59,171 nucleotides of DNA, from positions 1 through 59,171 of the forward strand of contig NZ_NMUO01000012.1 of assembly GCF_002237365.1 (NCBI RefSeq), read 5' to 3'. Positions within the stretch are counted from its first letter, which is position 1. Each line of letters begins with the position of its first letter. The notes under the pieces were generated by a model. The model saw only the letters and a program-made list of their open reading frames with translations. It was not told the origin of the DNA and did not search any database. Of the stretch, positions 17,960-26,059 are shown in pieces. Made by a program: the position numbers and the translations under genes. The DNA is from Zobellella denitrificans (GTDB lineage Bacteria > Pseudomonadota > Gammaproteobacteria > Enterobacterales > Aeromonadaceae).

Positions 17960-20900
17960 TCAGTGGTTGGCCAGCGCCTTGGGGGCCAGCTCTTCGTCGA
18001 ACACCGGCAGCGGCTTGTGGCGGGAGGCCAGGAAGGTGTAGATCACCGGCAGCACGAACAGGGTGAACAGGGTGCCGATGCTCAGGCCGGAGACGATGAC
18101 GATGCCCATGCCGAAGCGGGAATAGGCGCCGGCGCCCACCGCGAACAGCAGGGGTATCAGGCCCGCCACCATGGCGGCGGTGGTCATCAGAATGGCGCGC
18201 AGGCGGATGCGGGCGGCGATGCGGATCGCCTCTGTCCTGTCCCGGCCCCGGTGCAGCTGCTCTTCCTTGGCCACCTCACACATCAGTATGCCGTGCTTGG
18301 TGATGATGCCGACCAGGGTGATCAGGCCCACCTGGGTATAGATGTTCATGGTGGCCAGGCCCCAGGCCAGGGCGATCAGGGCGCCGGAAATGGCCAGGGG
18401 CACCGACACCATGATCACCAGGGGATCGCGCACGCTCTCGAACTGGGAGGCCAGCACCAGGAAGATGATGAACAGCGCCAGCAGGAAGGTCATGTACAGG
18501 GCACTGCCCTCGGTCACGAACTGGCGGGCTCCGCCCAGGTAGTCGTGGTTATAGCCGGTGGGCAACTGGGCGGTGACCTCCTGCTCCAGAAAGCCGATGG
18601 CGTCGCCCATGGATACCCCCGGCGTCAGCACGGCGCCGATGGTGGCCGAGTTCAGCTGGTTGTAGTGGGGCAGGGCGCGGGGCTGGGCCTCCATGGTGAT
18701 GGACAGCAGGTTGGCCAGGGGCACCATGTCGCCGTTGTGGGCGCGCACATGGTAGTCCTTGATGGAGTCCGGGTTCAGCCGGTGCTCGCGGGTCACCTGG
18801 GGGATCACCTCGTAGCTGCGGCCGTCCAGATCCACCCGGTTGACGTAGGCATCGCTCATCATGGTGGACAGGGTGACGGCGATGTCCTGCATGGTCACCC
18901 CGTAGGCACCGGCCTTGTCCCGGTTCACTTCTATTTTCATGGTGCCGGAGTCGAACGCCAGATCCAGTTCGCTGTAGATGAACAGCGGGCTCTGGCTCAC
19001 CTTCTGCAGCACGTCCGCCGCCACTTCATACAGGCTTTCGAAGTTATTGGGGGTGGTCAGCACATACTGCACCGGCAGGCCGCTGGAAGCGCCGGGCAGT
19101 TCGGGGAATTCGAAGGCGCTGATGGCCACCGCCGGGATCTCCTGCAGCGGCGGGGTCAGGCGCTCGATCACCGCTTTCTGGGCGTCACGCTGGCTCCAGG
19201 GCTTGAGCACCGCCACCGCCAGGCCCTGGTTGGCATTGGGCACGCCGGAAATGGTGAGCGAGGTGCTCATGGCGTCGTCCTGGTTCAGCACCTCCACCGC
19301 CTTGCGCATGTTGTTCTCGATGTAGTCGAGGTTGGCGGTATTGGGCGCCTTGGCCATCATCAGGAAGGCGCCGCGGTCTTCGTTGGGCGCCAGTTCGCTG
19401 GGGATGAAGCTGAACAGCACCGGCAGCGAGCCGAACACCAGCACCGCGAAGGCGATCACCACCGGGCGCTTGCCCAGCACCGCGTCCAGCATGGCCGAAT
19501 AGCGCTCGGTCAGCTTCTCCAGGGTGTTCTCCACCCCGCGCTCGAAGCGGTTGGGGTTGAGGTGGGGCTTGAGCAGCTTGGAGCACATCATGGGCGACAG
19601 GGTCAGCGCCACTATGCCGGAGATGAACACCGCGCCGGCCAGGGTGAGGGCGAACTCCTTGAACAGGGACCCGGTAATGCCGCTCATCAGGGCGATGGGG
19701 GCGTACACCGCCGCCAGGGTGATGGTCATGGTGATCACCGGCAGGGCGATTTCCCGGGTGCCGAGAATGGCGGCCCGGTAGGGATCTTCCCCGGCCTTGA
19801 TATGGCGGTCGACGTTTTCCACCACCACGATGGCGTCGTCCACCACCAGGCCGATGGCCAGCACCATGGCCAGCAGCGTCATCAGGTTGATGCTGAAGCC
19901 GAACAGGTTCATCAGTATGGCTACCCCGATCAGCGACAGGGGAATGGTGATGATGGGGATCAGCACCGCCCTGAGCGAGCCCAGGAACAGGGTGATCACC
20001 ACCACCACGATCAGCGAGGCCTCGAGGATGGTCTTGACCACCTCGAAGATGGACTCGTTGATGGCGTCGGTGGCGTCGTACAGCAGTTTCATCTTGATGG
20101 TGTCGGGCATGTTGCGCTCGAGATCCGGCAGCATCTCGCGCACGTTGGCGGCCACGTCCAGCGGGTTGGCGGAGGGCGTGGGATCCACCCCGATGATCAC
20201 CGCCGACTCGCCGTCGGCCAGGGCGCGCACCATATCACGGCTCTTCTCCAGGGATACCTGGGCCAGATCGCGCAGCCGCACCACGGCGTCGTCCCGGGTG
20301 GCGATGATCAGGGATTCCAGCGCCTCCGGGCTGTCCACCTGGGAGTTGATGTCGCTGTTGTAGAGCATGTAATAGCCGGTGGACTGGCCGGCGGCGGCCT
20401 GGTAGTTGTTGGCCTGCAGCACCGAGAGGATCTCGGTGGCGGTGAGCTGGTAGGCGGCCATGCGCAGCGGGTCCAGCCAGATGCGCAGGGCGAACTTGGA
20501 GCCGCCGAACAGGTTGAGTTTGGCTACTCCGTCCACCGAGTAGAACTGGGGCCGGACCACCCGCTCCAGGTAGTCGTTGATCTCGGAGGAGTTGAGCCGT
20601 TCGCTGCTGAAGGAGATGTACATGATGGAGGTGGAGGCCCCCGTGGTCATCTCCAGGCTGGGATCTTCCGACTCCCGCGGCAGTTGCGAACGCACCGAGT
20701 TGACCCGGGCGAGAATGTCCGACAGGGCCGCGTTGGGATCGGTGTTCAGCTTCATCTGCACCGTGATCTGCGAGCTGCCCATGCTGCTGGTGGAGCTCAT
20801 GAAGTCGATGTTGTCGGCCTGGGCGATGGCCTGCTCCAGCGGCTGGGTGATAAAGCCCTGCACCAGATCGGCGCTGGCGCCGTAGTAGCCGGTGGACACC

Positions 20901-21037
20901 GTGATGACGGTGTTGGTCATCTCCGGGTATTCCCGCACCTGCATTTTCTGCAGGGCCTGCAGCCCCAGCAGCACGATCAGCAGGCTGATCGAGACGGCCA
21001 GCACCGGCCGCCGGATAAAGATATCGGTAAAGCGCAT
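17960..21037 (-). CDS. RND multidrug efflux pump, inner-membrane subunit
   Basis: This 1025-residue HAE1/MexB-type proton-driven pump takes drugs or lipophilic compounds from periplasm and membrane. It starts with the family N terminus (FIRRPVLAVSISLLIVLLG), has the large periplasmic loops after segments 1 and 7, and carries the essential paired aspartates of segment 4 in GLVVDDAIVVVENV (about 405-418). The C-terminal half repeats the fold with GIITKHGIL. The adaptor gene is 12 bases upstream on the same strand. No outer-membrane channel gene is present, so it probably uses a TolC encoded elsewhere. Confidence 0.94.
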   Translation of the reverse strand: MRFTDIFIRRPVLAVSISLLIVLLGLQALQKMQVREYPEMTNTVITVSTGYYGASADLVQGFITQPLEQAIAQADNIDFMSSTSSMGSSQITVQMKLNTDPNAALSDILARVNSVRSQLPRESEDPSLEMTTGASTSIMYISFSSERLNSSEINDYLERVVRPQFYSVDGVAKLNLFGGSKFALRIWLDPLRMAAYQLTATEILSVLQANNYQAAAGQSTGYYMLYNSDINSQVDSPEALESLIIATRDDAVVRLRDLAQVSLEKSRDMVRALADGESAVIIGVDPTPSANPLDVAANVREMLPDLERNMPDTIKMKLLYDATDAINESIFEVVKTILEASLIVVVVITLFLGSLRAVLIPIITIPLSLIGVAILMNLFGFSINLMTLLAMVLAIGLVVDDAIVVVENVDRHIKAGEDPYRAAILGTREIALPVITMTITLAAVYAPIALMSGITGSLFKEFALTLAGAVFISGIVALTLSPMMCSKLLKPHLNPNRFERGVENTLEKLTERYSAMLDAVLGKRPVVIAFAVLVFGSLPVLFSFIPSELAPNEDRGAFLMMAKAPNTANLDYIENNMRKAVEVLNQDDAMSTSLTISGVPNANQGLAVAVLKPWSQRDAQKAVIERLTPPLQEIPAVAISAFEFPELPGASSGLPVQYVLTTPNNFESLYEVAADVLQKVSQSPLFIYSELDLAFDSGTMKIEVNRDKAGAYGVTMQDIAVTLSTMMSDAYVNRVDLDGRSYEVIPQVTREHRLNPDSIKDYHVRAHNGDMVPLANLLSITMEAQPRALPHYNQLNSATIGAVLTPGVSMGDAIGFLEQEVTAQLPTGYNHDYLGGARQFVTEGSALYMTFLLALFIIFLVLASQFESVRDPLVIMVSVPLAISGALIALAWGLATMNIYTQVGLITLVGIITKHGILMCEVAKEEQLHRGRDRTEAIRIAARIRLRAILMTTAAMVAGLIPLLFAVGAGAYSRFGMGIVIVSGLSIGTLFTLFVLPVIYTFLASRHKPLPVFDEELAPKALANH

Positions 21038-21049
21038 GAGGTTCTCCGC

Positions 21050-22171
21050 TTACAGCATGGGAATGGACTCGGGGGTATCCAGCGCATCGCTGTCTACCGG
21101 CCGGACCCGGCTGTCGTTGGACAGCCGGACCTGTCCCGACGTCACCACCCGTTCGCCGGCGCTGAGGCCGCTGGTCACCCGGGCGAACTCGGCCTCCCGG
21201 TCGGTCACTTCCACCACCCGCTGCCGGGCCACCAGCACGGTGTCGCCGTCGTCGGTCTGCTGTTCTTCCACCACGTACACGGTCTGGCCGTAGAGGGTGA
21301 AGTTGATGGCGTGCTGGGGCAGCAGTATTTGCTCGCTCAGGGTCGGCAGCCTGACGTCCAGCTTGGCGAACATGCCGGAACGCAGCTTGCCGTCCTGGTT
21401 GGGGATGCTGGCCTGCACCTGCACCACTCCGGATTCCAGGTTGACCGCCGGTTCGATGGCGGTGATCTCGCCCACGAAGGGGGTGTCCGGGTAGGCATCC
21501 ACGAAGATGTTCAGGGCCTGGCCCACTTCGATCTCGGCGAGCCGGGTCTGGGGAATGGTGAAGCGGATACGGAACTGGCTGATGTCCTCCAGCCGGGCGA
21601 TGTCGGTGCCGGCGTTCAGGTACTGGCCGAGAAAGACGTTGCGAATGCCGGTGATGCCGTCGAAGGGGGCGCGGATGGTGCGCCGCTCTATGGTGGCCCT
21701 GAGCGAATCTATCTGACCCTGCAGTTCGCGATAGCTGGCCTCGGCCTCGTCCAGCTGGCCCTTGGACACCGAGCCCCGGGCGAAGAGCTGGCGCATCCGC
21801 TCCAGGTTGGCCTGCACCGAGGGCAGGCGGCCCTGGGCGCTGCGCAGGTTGGCTTTTTCCACGTCGGCGTCCAGCTCCACCAGCACGTCGCCGGTGCTCA
21901 CCTGCTGGCCGGATTCGAAGTGGATGGCGCGGACGATGCCGGCGGACTCGTTGCTGAGGCTGATGCCCTGGATCGGCTCGATAAAGCCAATGGCGGCGAT
22001 GCTGGGGGTCCAGTCCCGGGGCTGGATCTCGGTCAGGGTGACCGGAAAGCTCGGCACCGGCATATTGGCGAAGTACTGGGCCATCATCTTTTGCTTGAAC
22101 AGGTTAAAGCCGATGACGCTGCCGAAGATGAGGATCACTAGCAGCAGCATGGACAGGGTCCATCTCTTCAT
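21050..22171 (-). CDS. RND efflux periplasmic adaptor (membrane fusion protein)
   Basis: This 373-residue adaptor has an N-terminal membrane anchor (about residues 8-25), a lipoyl half (LSNESAGIVRAIHFESGQQV), an alpha-hairpin (about 100-165) and a second lipoyl half (RRTIRAPFDGITGIRNVFLG). A beta-barrel and a membrane-proximal domain follow. It bridges the RND subunit and the outer-membrane channel. It lies 29 bases downstream of the TetR-type gene and 12 bases upstream of the pump gene, consistent with one operon. There is no lipobox, so it is held by the helix. Confidence 0.93.
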   Translation of the reverse strand: MKRWTLSMLLLVILIFGSVIGFNLFKQKMMAQYFANMPVPSFPVTLTEIQPRDWTPSIAAIGFIEPIQGISLSNESAGIVRAIHFESGQQVSTGDVLVELDADVEKANLRSAQGRLPSVQANLERMRQLFARGSVSKGQLDEAEASYRELQGQIDSLRATIERRTIRAPFDGITGIRNVFLGQYLNAGTDIARLEDISQFRIRFTIPQTRLAEIEVGQALNIFVDAYPDTPFVGEITAIEPAVNLESGVVQVQASIPNQDGKLRSGMFAKLDVRLPTLSEQILLPQHAINFTLYGQTVYVVEEQQTDDGDTVLVARQRVVEVTDREAEFARVTSGLSAGERVVTSGQVRLSNDSRVRPVDSDALDTPESIPML

Positions 22172-22200
22172 TTGGTTACTCCCGCGATTTGTTTTAAGTG

Positions 22201-22767
22201 TTAGCGTTTTAGAATGGCGTTCCAGTTGGCATCGATCAGTTGCTCGTACAGCTCTTCACTGAGTTCGATGCAGCCTTTGGCGTGCTTCTGGGACAACAGC
22301 ATCAGGTTTTCCAGCGCCAAAAAGCCCAGCAGCTCGGTGGGAATATCCCGGAAGATCCCCGCCTCGCGGCCCCGCTCGAAAAACTCGAAAATAGGCTTGA
22401 AGTAGCGTTCGTCCATCCGCTTGTCCTCTTCCCGATCGAACAGGGGGGAGGCTTCGTACTGCACCCGGTAGAGCAGGCAGTCCGGGTTGTCCAGCAGGTA
22501 ATGGATGCAGTTCAGCCACAGGGTGCGGAATTGCTGGTAATCCGGATGGGTCAGATCGACGTCTTTCTGGATGGCCAGCGAAACCACCTGCATGCGCTCT
22601 TCATGCAGGCAGCGCAGCAGGGCCTCCTTGTCGGCGAAGTAACGATAGATGGTGCCGGTGGCCACCTCGGCGTGCTTGGCCACCAGGTGCATCGACATGC
22701 CCTGGAATCCGTAGTGGGCAATCAGGGTCTCTGCCGCATTCAATATGCGTTCACGTTTATCCGACAT
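22201..22767 (-). CDS. TetR-family repressor of the efflux operon
   Basis: This TetR regulator is about 188 residues from the preferred start. The DNA-binding helix-turn-helix covers about residues 5-50 (ILNAAETLIAHYGFQGMSM, then ATGTIYRYFADKEALL), followed by an all-helical ligand domain. Codons extend upstream to 22818, but MSDKRERI at 22767 is where TetR proteins normally start, and the longer forms would begin inside the operator. It is first in a TetR-adaptor-RND operon, so it most likely represses its own operon and the pump until a pump substrate binds. The ligand is unknown. Confidence 0.88.
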   Translation of the reverse strand: MSDKRERILNAAETLIAHYGFQGMSMHLVAKHAEVATGTIYRYFADKEALLRCLHEERMQVVSLAIQKDVDLTHPDYQQFRTLWLNCIHYLLDNPDCLLYRVQYEASPLFDREEDKRMDERYFKPIFEFFERGREAGIFRDIPTELLGFLALENLMLLSQKHAKGCIELSEELYEQLIDANWNAILKR

Positions 22768-22799
22768 AAGGTTCAGGATTGTCCGGTTCCGTTTGCTCA

Positions 22800-22817
22800 T
22801 GAATGAACGTTCATTCA
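22800..22817. promoter_or_regulatory. TetR operator palindrome
   Basis: TGAATGAACGTTCATTCA is a perfect 18-base palindrome just downstream of the -10 box of the TetR-efflux promoter. Its size and place are typical of a TetR self-repression site. Confidence 0.85.
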
Positions 22818-22827
22818 CTTTTGGGGG

Positions 22828-22855
22828 ATTTTAGGCCTTTCCCGTCATAAGTCAA
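22828..22855 (-). promoter_or_regulatory. Sigma-70 promoter of the TetR-efflux operon
   Basis: On the minus strand, TTGACT (22850-22855) and TAAAAT (22828-22833) are separated by 16 bases. The inferred transcription start falls on the operator palindrome. Confidence 0.7.
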
Positions 22856-22947
22856 TTGCCCGACCCGGGGCCTTTCGCAAGTTTAGCCAAAAAAAACAGC
22901 ACTCTGATGACAAAATCGGCAGGCGATACTTTATTATAAAAAAGTGC

Positions 22948-22976
22948 TGGACAAGGCAGGGGGGTGACCTTAGTAT
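22948..22976 (+). promoter_or_regulatory. Promoter of the tRNA operon
   Basis: TGGACA (22948-22953) and TAGTAT (22971-22976) are 17 bases apart and are followed by a GC-rich stretch typical of stringently controlled stable-RNA promoters, ending about 20 bases before the first tRNA. Confidence 0.6.
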
Positions 22977-22996
22977 TCGCTCCGTCCAAATATAGA

Positions 22997-23073
<77 letters not shown>

Positions 23074-23093
23074 TCTGGTAATGGACAAAATGT

Positions 23094-23170
23094 GGTGACC
23101 GTAGCTCAGTTGGTAGAGTCCCGGATTGTGATTCCGGTTGTCGCGGGTTCGAGCCCCGTCGGTCACCCCA
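23094..23170 (+). tRNA. tRNA-His (GTG)
   Basis: The acceptor GTGACCG pairs with CGGTCAC. The extra 5' G at 23094 can pair with C73, the identity mark of tRNA-His. The anticodon is GTG within ATTGTGATT, and the CCA end is encoded. Confidence 0.97.
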
Positions 23171-23203
23171 GTTTCAGGCCAAGGCCTGGAAGCAGTAAAC
23201 AAT

Positions 23204-23289
23204 GCGAGGGTGGCGGAATTGGTAGACGCGCTAGCTTCAGGTGTTAGTGTCCTTCGGACGTGGGGGTTCAAGTCCCCCCCTTCGCACCA
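23204..23289 (+). tRNA. tRNA-Leu (CAG)
   Basis: An 86-base class II tRNA with a long variable arm (TGTCCTTCGGACG), anticodon CAG in CTTCAGG, and an encoded CCA. One G-T pair is needed in the acceptor stem. Confidence 0.97.
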
Positions 23290-23306
23290 CTGCTTCACAA
23301 ACAACA

Positions 23307-23383
<77 letters not shown>

Positions 23384-23391
23384 TTATTGGG

Positions 23392-23413
23392 CCGACCTCG
23401 AGTCGGTTTTTTT
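23392..23413 (+). terminator. tRNA operon terminator
   Basis: CCGAC-CTCGA-GTCGG is followed by seven or more T residues. Confidence 0.85.
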
Positions 23414-23441
23414 GTTTCTGGCGCCGCCAAGAATAAAACGA

Positions 23442-23470
23442 GGCCGCAACCGACACCGTCGGTTGCGGCC
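23442..23470 (-). terminator. Terminator of the small repeat-protein gene
   Basis: A perfect 12-base stem, GGCCGCAACCGA and TCGGTTGCGGCC, lies 30 bases past the stop of the 98-residue gene. On the minus strand it is followed by a moderately T-rich tail. Confidence 0.75.
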
Positions 23471-23500
23471 TTTGTCATTTTTGGGTGACCTTGACCGGGA

Positions 23501-23797
23501 TCAGGCTCGGAGTTCGCGCATACGCCGTTCGAAGCGGTCGACCCCGTCGGTGTCGCTCGCCAGCTCCAGGGCGGCCTGGCGGGTACGCTGTTCGAAACGA
23601 TCGACGCCGTCGGTGTCGCTCGCCAGCTTCAGGGAAGGCTGGCGCATGCGCTGCTCGAAGCGGTCGACCCCGTCACTGTCGCTTTGCAGGCTCAGGCGGG
23701 CCGGATCCTGATGGGACTGGAGTTGGGCGGCCTGGGCGGCACCGGCCGCAAACAGGGAAACCAGGGCGATCATGGGCAGTATGGCAGTACGCATCAT
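23501..23797 (-). CDS. Small exported protein with three 21-residue tandem repeats
   Basis: This 98-residue protein was not recognised as a member of any family. A signal peptide (about residues 1-23, cleaved after AQAA) is followed by three near-identical units of 21 residues. Each has the core SDxDGVDRFEQRxRQ preceded by an LxL pair. The units are rich in Asp, Arg, Glu and Gln and contain no Cys, so the mature protein is small, highly charged and probably periplasmic. The DNA repeats are also close to identical, which suggests recent duplication. The gene has its own ribosome site (GAGAGGAT) and terminator. It stands alone between the tRNA operon and the omega-amidase gene. Confidence 0.7.
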   Translation of the reverse strand: MMRTAILPMIALVSLFAAGAAQAAQLQSHQDPARLSLQSDSDGVDRFEQRMRQPSLKLASDTDGVDRFEQRTRQAALELASDTDGVDRFERRMRELRA

Positions 23798-23863
23798 TAT
23801 ATCCTCTCAACATTGTTGAATAATTTTCTTTGTCGAGATTCATGTTATGCTTGGGCATTCTGA

Positions 23864-23886
23864 TTTGATAGCGACAAATTATCAAA
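23864..23886. promoter_or_regulatory. Inverted repeat upstream of the repeat-protein gene
   Basis: TTTGATA (23864-23870) and TATCAAA (23880-23886) are perfect complements separated by nine bases. They lie 67-89 bases upstream of the small gene's start, in AT-rich DNA that probably holds its promoter. It could be an operator; the spacing does not fit FNR. Confidence 0.45.
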
Positions 23887-23965
23887 TTGTCTTTCAAATA
23901 AACTGAATTGAAAGCCGCCCCTTTCTCTGCGCAATCCAGGGGATACCGGCCGGAGCAGCCGGAGG

Positions 23966-24736
23966 CTACTCGAGCCGGAAGTCGTCCGCATCCATCCAGG
24001 CCGGAAAGCGCTCCCGGTAGTCCCGCAACTCGGCCAGGCTGAGGCTGGCCTGCAGCACGGCGGCCTTGTGGTCGTCGGCCTTGTCCAGGATCTGGCCCTG
24101 GTGGTCGAGGATCAGGCTGTTGCCGCTGTAGCTCAGGCCGTTGGGATCCTGGCCGACCCGGTTGCAGCCGGCCACGAAGGCCTGGTTTTCGATGGCGCGG
24201 GCGGTGAGCAGGGCGGTCCAGTGGTGGGCCCGGGGCGCCGGCCAGTTGGCCACGAACAGCGCCAGATCGTAATCGTTGCGGTTGCGGCACCACACCGGAA
24301 AACGCAGGTCGTAGCAGATCTGCGGCAGTATCCGAAACCCCTTCCACTCCACTATCACCCGTTCCGCTCCCGGCCGGTAAAACTGGTGCTCGCCGGCCAT
24401 GCGGAACAGGTGGCGCTTGTCGTAGCGGTGCACCCGGCGGTGGGGATCCACCAGCAGGAAGCGGTTGACCGCCCCCTGGTCGGTGGCGAGCGCCACGCTG
24501 CCGCCGATCATGGCCTGCAGCCGCTGGGCATGATCGTGCAGCCAGTCGATCACCTCCTCTTCCGGCAGGGCGTGACGGGGAGCGTCCATGGCGAAGCCGG
24601 TGGTGAACATTTCCGGCAGCAGGATCAGATCCTGGTCGTGCAGCCCGGCCAGCAGGCCGTCGAAATGGGCCAGGTTGGCCGGGCCGTCGTGCCAGTGCAG
24701 GGGCTGCTGCAGCAGGCTGAGGTTCAGAGTCGGCAT
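23966..24736 (-). CDS. yafV: Omega-amidase (YafV-type nitrilase-superfamily hydrolase)
   Basis: This 256-residue carbon-nitrogen hydrolase has the catalytic triad Glu42 (LLPEMFTTGF), Lys107 (YDKRHLF) and Cys141 (PQICYDLRFP). It matches the YafV group that hydrolyses alpha-ketoglutaramate (the product of glutamine transamination) and related omega-amides. The start overlaps the end of the upstream aminotransferase gene by 13 bases, so the pair is translationally coupled. The aminotransferase would use glutamine to re-aminate ketomethylthiobutyrate, and this enzyme would pull the reaction forward; the two together suggest a methionine salvage step. Confidence 0.9.
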   Translation of the reverse strand: MPTLNLSLLQQPLHWHDGPANLAHFDGLLAGLHDQDLILLPEMFTTGFAMDAPRHALPEEEVIDWLHDHAQRLQAMIGGSVALATDQGAVNRFLLVDPHRRVHRYDKRHLFRMAGEHQFYRPGAERVIVEWKGFRILPQICYDLRFPVWCRNRNDYDLALFVANWPAPRAHHWTALLTARAIENQAFVAGCNRVGQDPNGLSYSGNSLILDHQGQILDKADDHKAAVLQASLSLAELRDYRERFPAWMDADDFRLE

Positions 24737-25869
24737 AGGCGGGCTCCCGCTTCGTCCAGGGTATCGTCTTGCTTAGCAAAGCATAGCCGAACCAGCTTGT
24801 GGGGGAAGGGCCCTTCACAGAACACCGACAGCGGGATGGCGGCCACGCCGGCGTGCTCGGTCAGCCAGCGGGCGAAGGCCAGGTCATCCAGCTCGCTGAT
24901 GGCGCCGTAGTCCACCAGCAGGAAGTAGGTGCCGAGGCTCGGCAATACCTTGAAACGGCTGCCCGCCAGCGCCCGGGCGAAACGGTCCCGCTTGGCCCGG
25001 TAGAACTCCGGCAACTGCCGCCAGTGTTCGGGATGGGCCTCGAGCATGTCCGCCAGGGCCAGCTGGGCCGGGGTGTTGACCGAGAAGGTGAGGTACTGGT
25101 GCACCTTGCGCAGCTCTTCGGTGAGGGCCGGCGGCGCTATGGCGTAGCCGACCTTCCAGCCGGTCATATGATAGGTCTTGCCGAAGGAAGACACGGCGAT
25201 GGCCCGTTCCCGCAGGTTGGCATGGTGCAGCACGCTGCTGTGGCCGGCCGGGGTAAAGCAGATGTGTTCGTAGACCTCGTCGCTCAGCACGAAGATGTTG
25301 TGATCGGCAATGGCCTGCCACAGCTGGTTGAAATCGTCCGCCTGCCAGACGGTGGCGGTGGGGTTGTGCGGCGTGTTGACGATCACCAGCCGGGTGTGCG
25401 GGCTCAGGCTCGCGCGGAACTGCGCCCAGTCAGGCCGGAACCCGGGCGGGCTGAGCGGCAGCCGCACCAGACGGCCGCCGGCCAGGGTCACCGCCGGGGC
25501 ATAGCTGTCGTAGCTGGGGTCGAAGCACACCACCTCGTCGCCGGGACGTACCAGGGCGGTGATGGCGGCGTAGAGTGCCTCGGTCGCGCCGGCGGTGATG
25601 GTGATCTCCCGCTCCGGATGGGGCTCCAGGCCGTGCTGCAGCCGGGTCTTGGCGGCGATGGCCCGGCGCAGGGCCGGGGTGCCGGCCATGGGGGCGTACT
25701 GGTTGGCGCCGCTCGCCACATGGTGGGCCAGCCGCTCCTTCAGGTAGGCCGGGCCGTCGAAGTCGGGAAAGCCCTGGGACAGGTTGATGGCGCCGTGCTC
25801 GGCGGCGAGGGCGCTCATCTGGGTGAAAATGGTGGTGCCCAGGTCGGGCAGTTTGCTGTCCGGGATCAT
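24724..25869 (-). CDS. ybdL: Methionine/glutamine aminotransferase (YbdL-type)
   Basis: This 381-residue PLP-dependent class I/II aminotransferase has the PLP lysine in SSFGKTYHMTGWKVG (Lys231), with NTPHNPT (165-171) and SDEVYEH (196-202) as further family signatures. The length and motifs match E. coli YbdL (386), which prefers methionine, and human KYAT1-like glutamine transaminases. The ATG at 25869 was chosen because the family starts about 20 residues before the IFTQMSALA block; upstream codons have no support. It is co-transcribed with the omega-amidase and divergent from the IclR gene. Confidence 0.9.
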   Translation of the reverse strand: MIPDSKLPDLGTTIFTQMSALAAEHGAINLSQGFPDFDGPAYLKERLAHHVASGANQYAPMAGTPALRRAIAAKTRLQHGLEPHPEREITITAGATEALYAAITALVRPGDEVVCFDPSYDSYAPAVTLAGGRLVRLPLSPPGFRPDWAQFRASLSPHTRLVIVNTPHNPTATVWQADDFNQLWQAIADHNIFVLSDEVYEHICFTPAGHSSVLHHANLRERAIAVSSFGKTYHMTGWKVGYAIAPPALTEELRKVHQYLTFSVNTPAQLALADMLEAHPEHWRQLPEFYRAKRDRFARALAGSRFKVLPSLGTYFLLVDYGAISELDDLAFARWLTEHAGVAAIPLSVFCEGPFPHKLVRLCFAKQDDTLDEAGARLCRL

Positions 25870-25926
25870 GGCGTGCTCCTTGTCGGCTGATGGCGGCACT
25901 ATAGCAAAGTGGCGTCGATTGGCAAT

Positions 25927-25946
25927 ATGGCCGTTTAGACGGCCAT
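25927..25946. promoter_or_regulatory. Palindrome in the ybdL-iclR intergenic region
   Basis: ATGGCCGTTTAGACGGCCAT has perfect 8-base arms around TTAG. It is 58 bases upstream of the aminotransferase start and 114 bases before the IclR start. It could be the IclR site; part of it (TAGACGGC) also faintly resembles a MetJ box. Confidence 0.5.
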
Positions 25947-26059
25947 TTCTGGAGGTGGGAAGCGGAGGGAACAGGTCGCCAATACCCGCGATGAGGCGCG
26001 ACTTGACGGCCAATTGACAATACAATAGCGGCCAGGTCTCTGTATTCCGCGGGTTTCCC

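Noticed and set aside
17963-22141. A 1392-codon open frame on the plus strand
   Set aside because: It is antisense to the RND pump and adaptor genes, has a composition rich in His, Gln and Gly from reading a GC-rich gene backwards, and shows no domain.
23864-23886. FNR box
   Set aside because: FNR needs TTGAT and ATCAA four bases apart; here the spacing is much greater.
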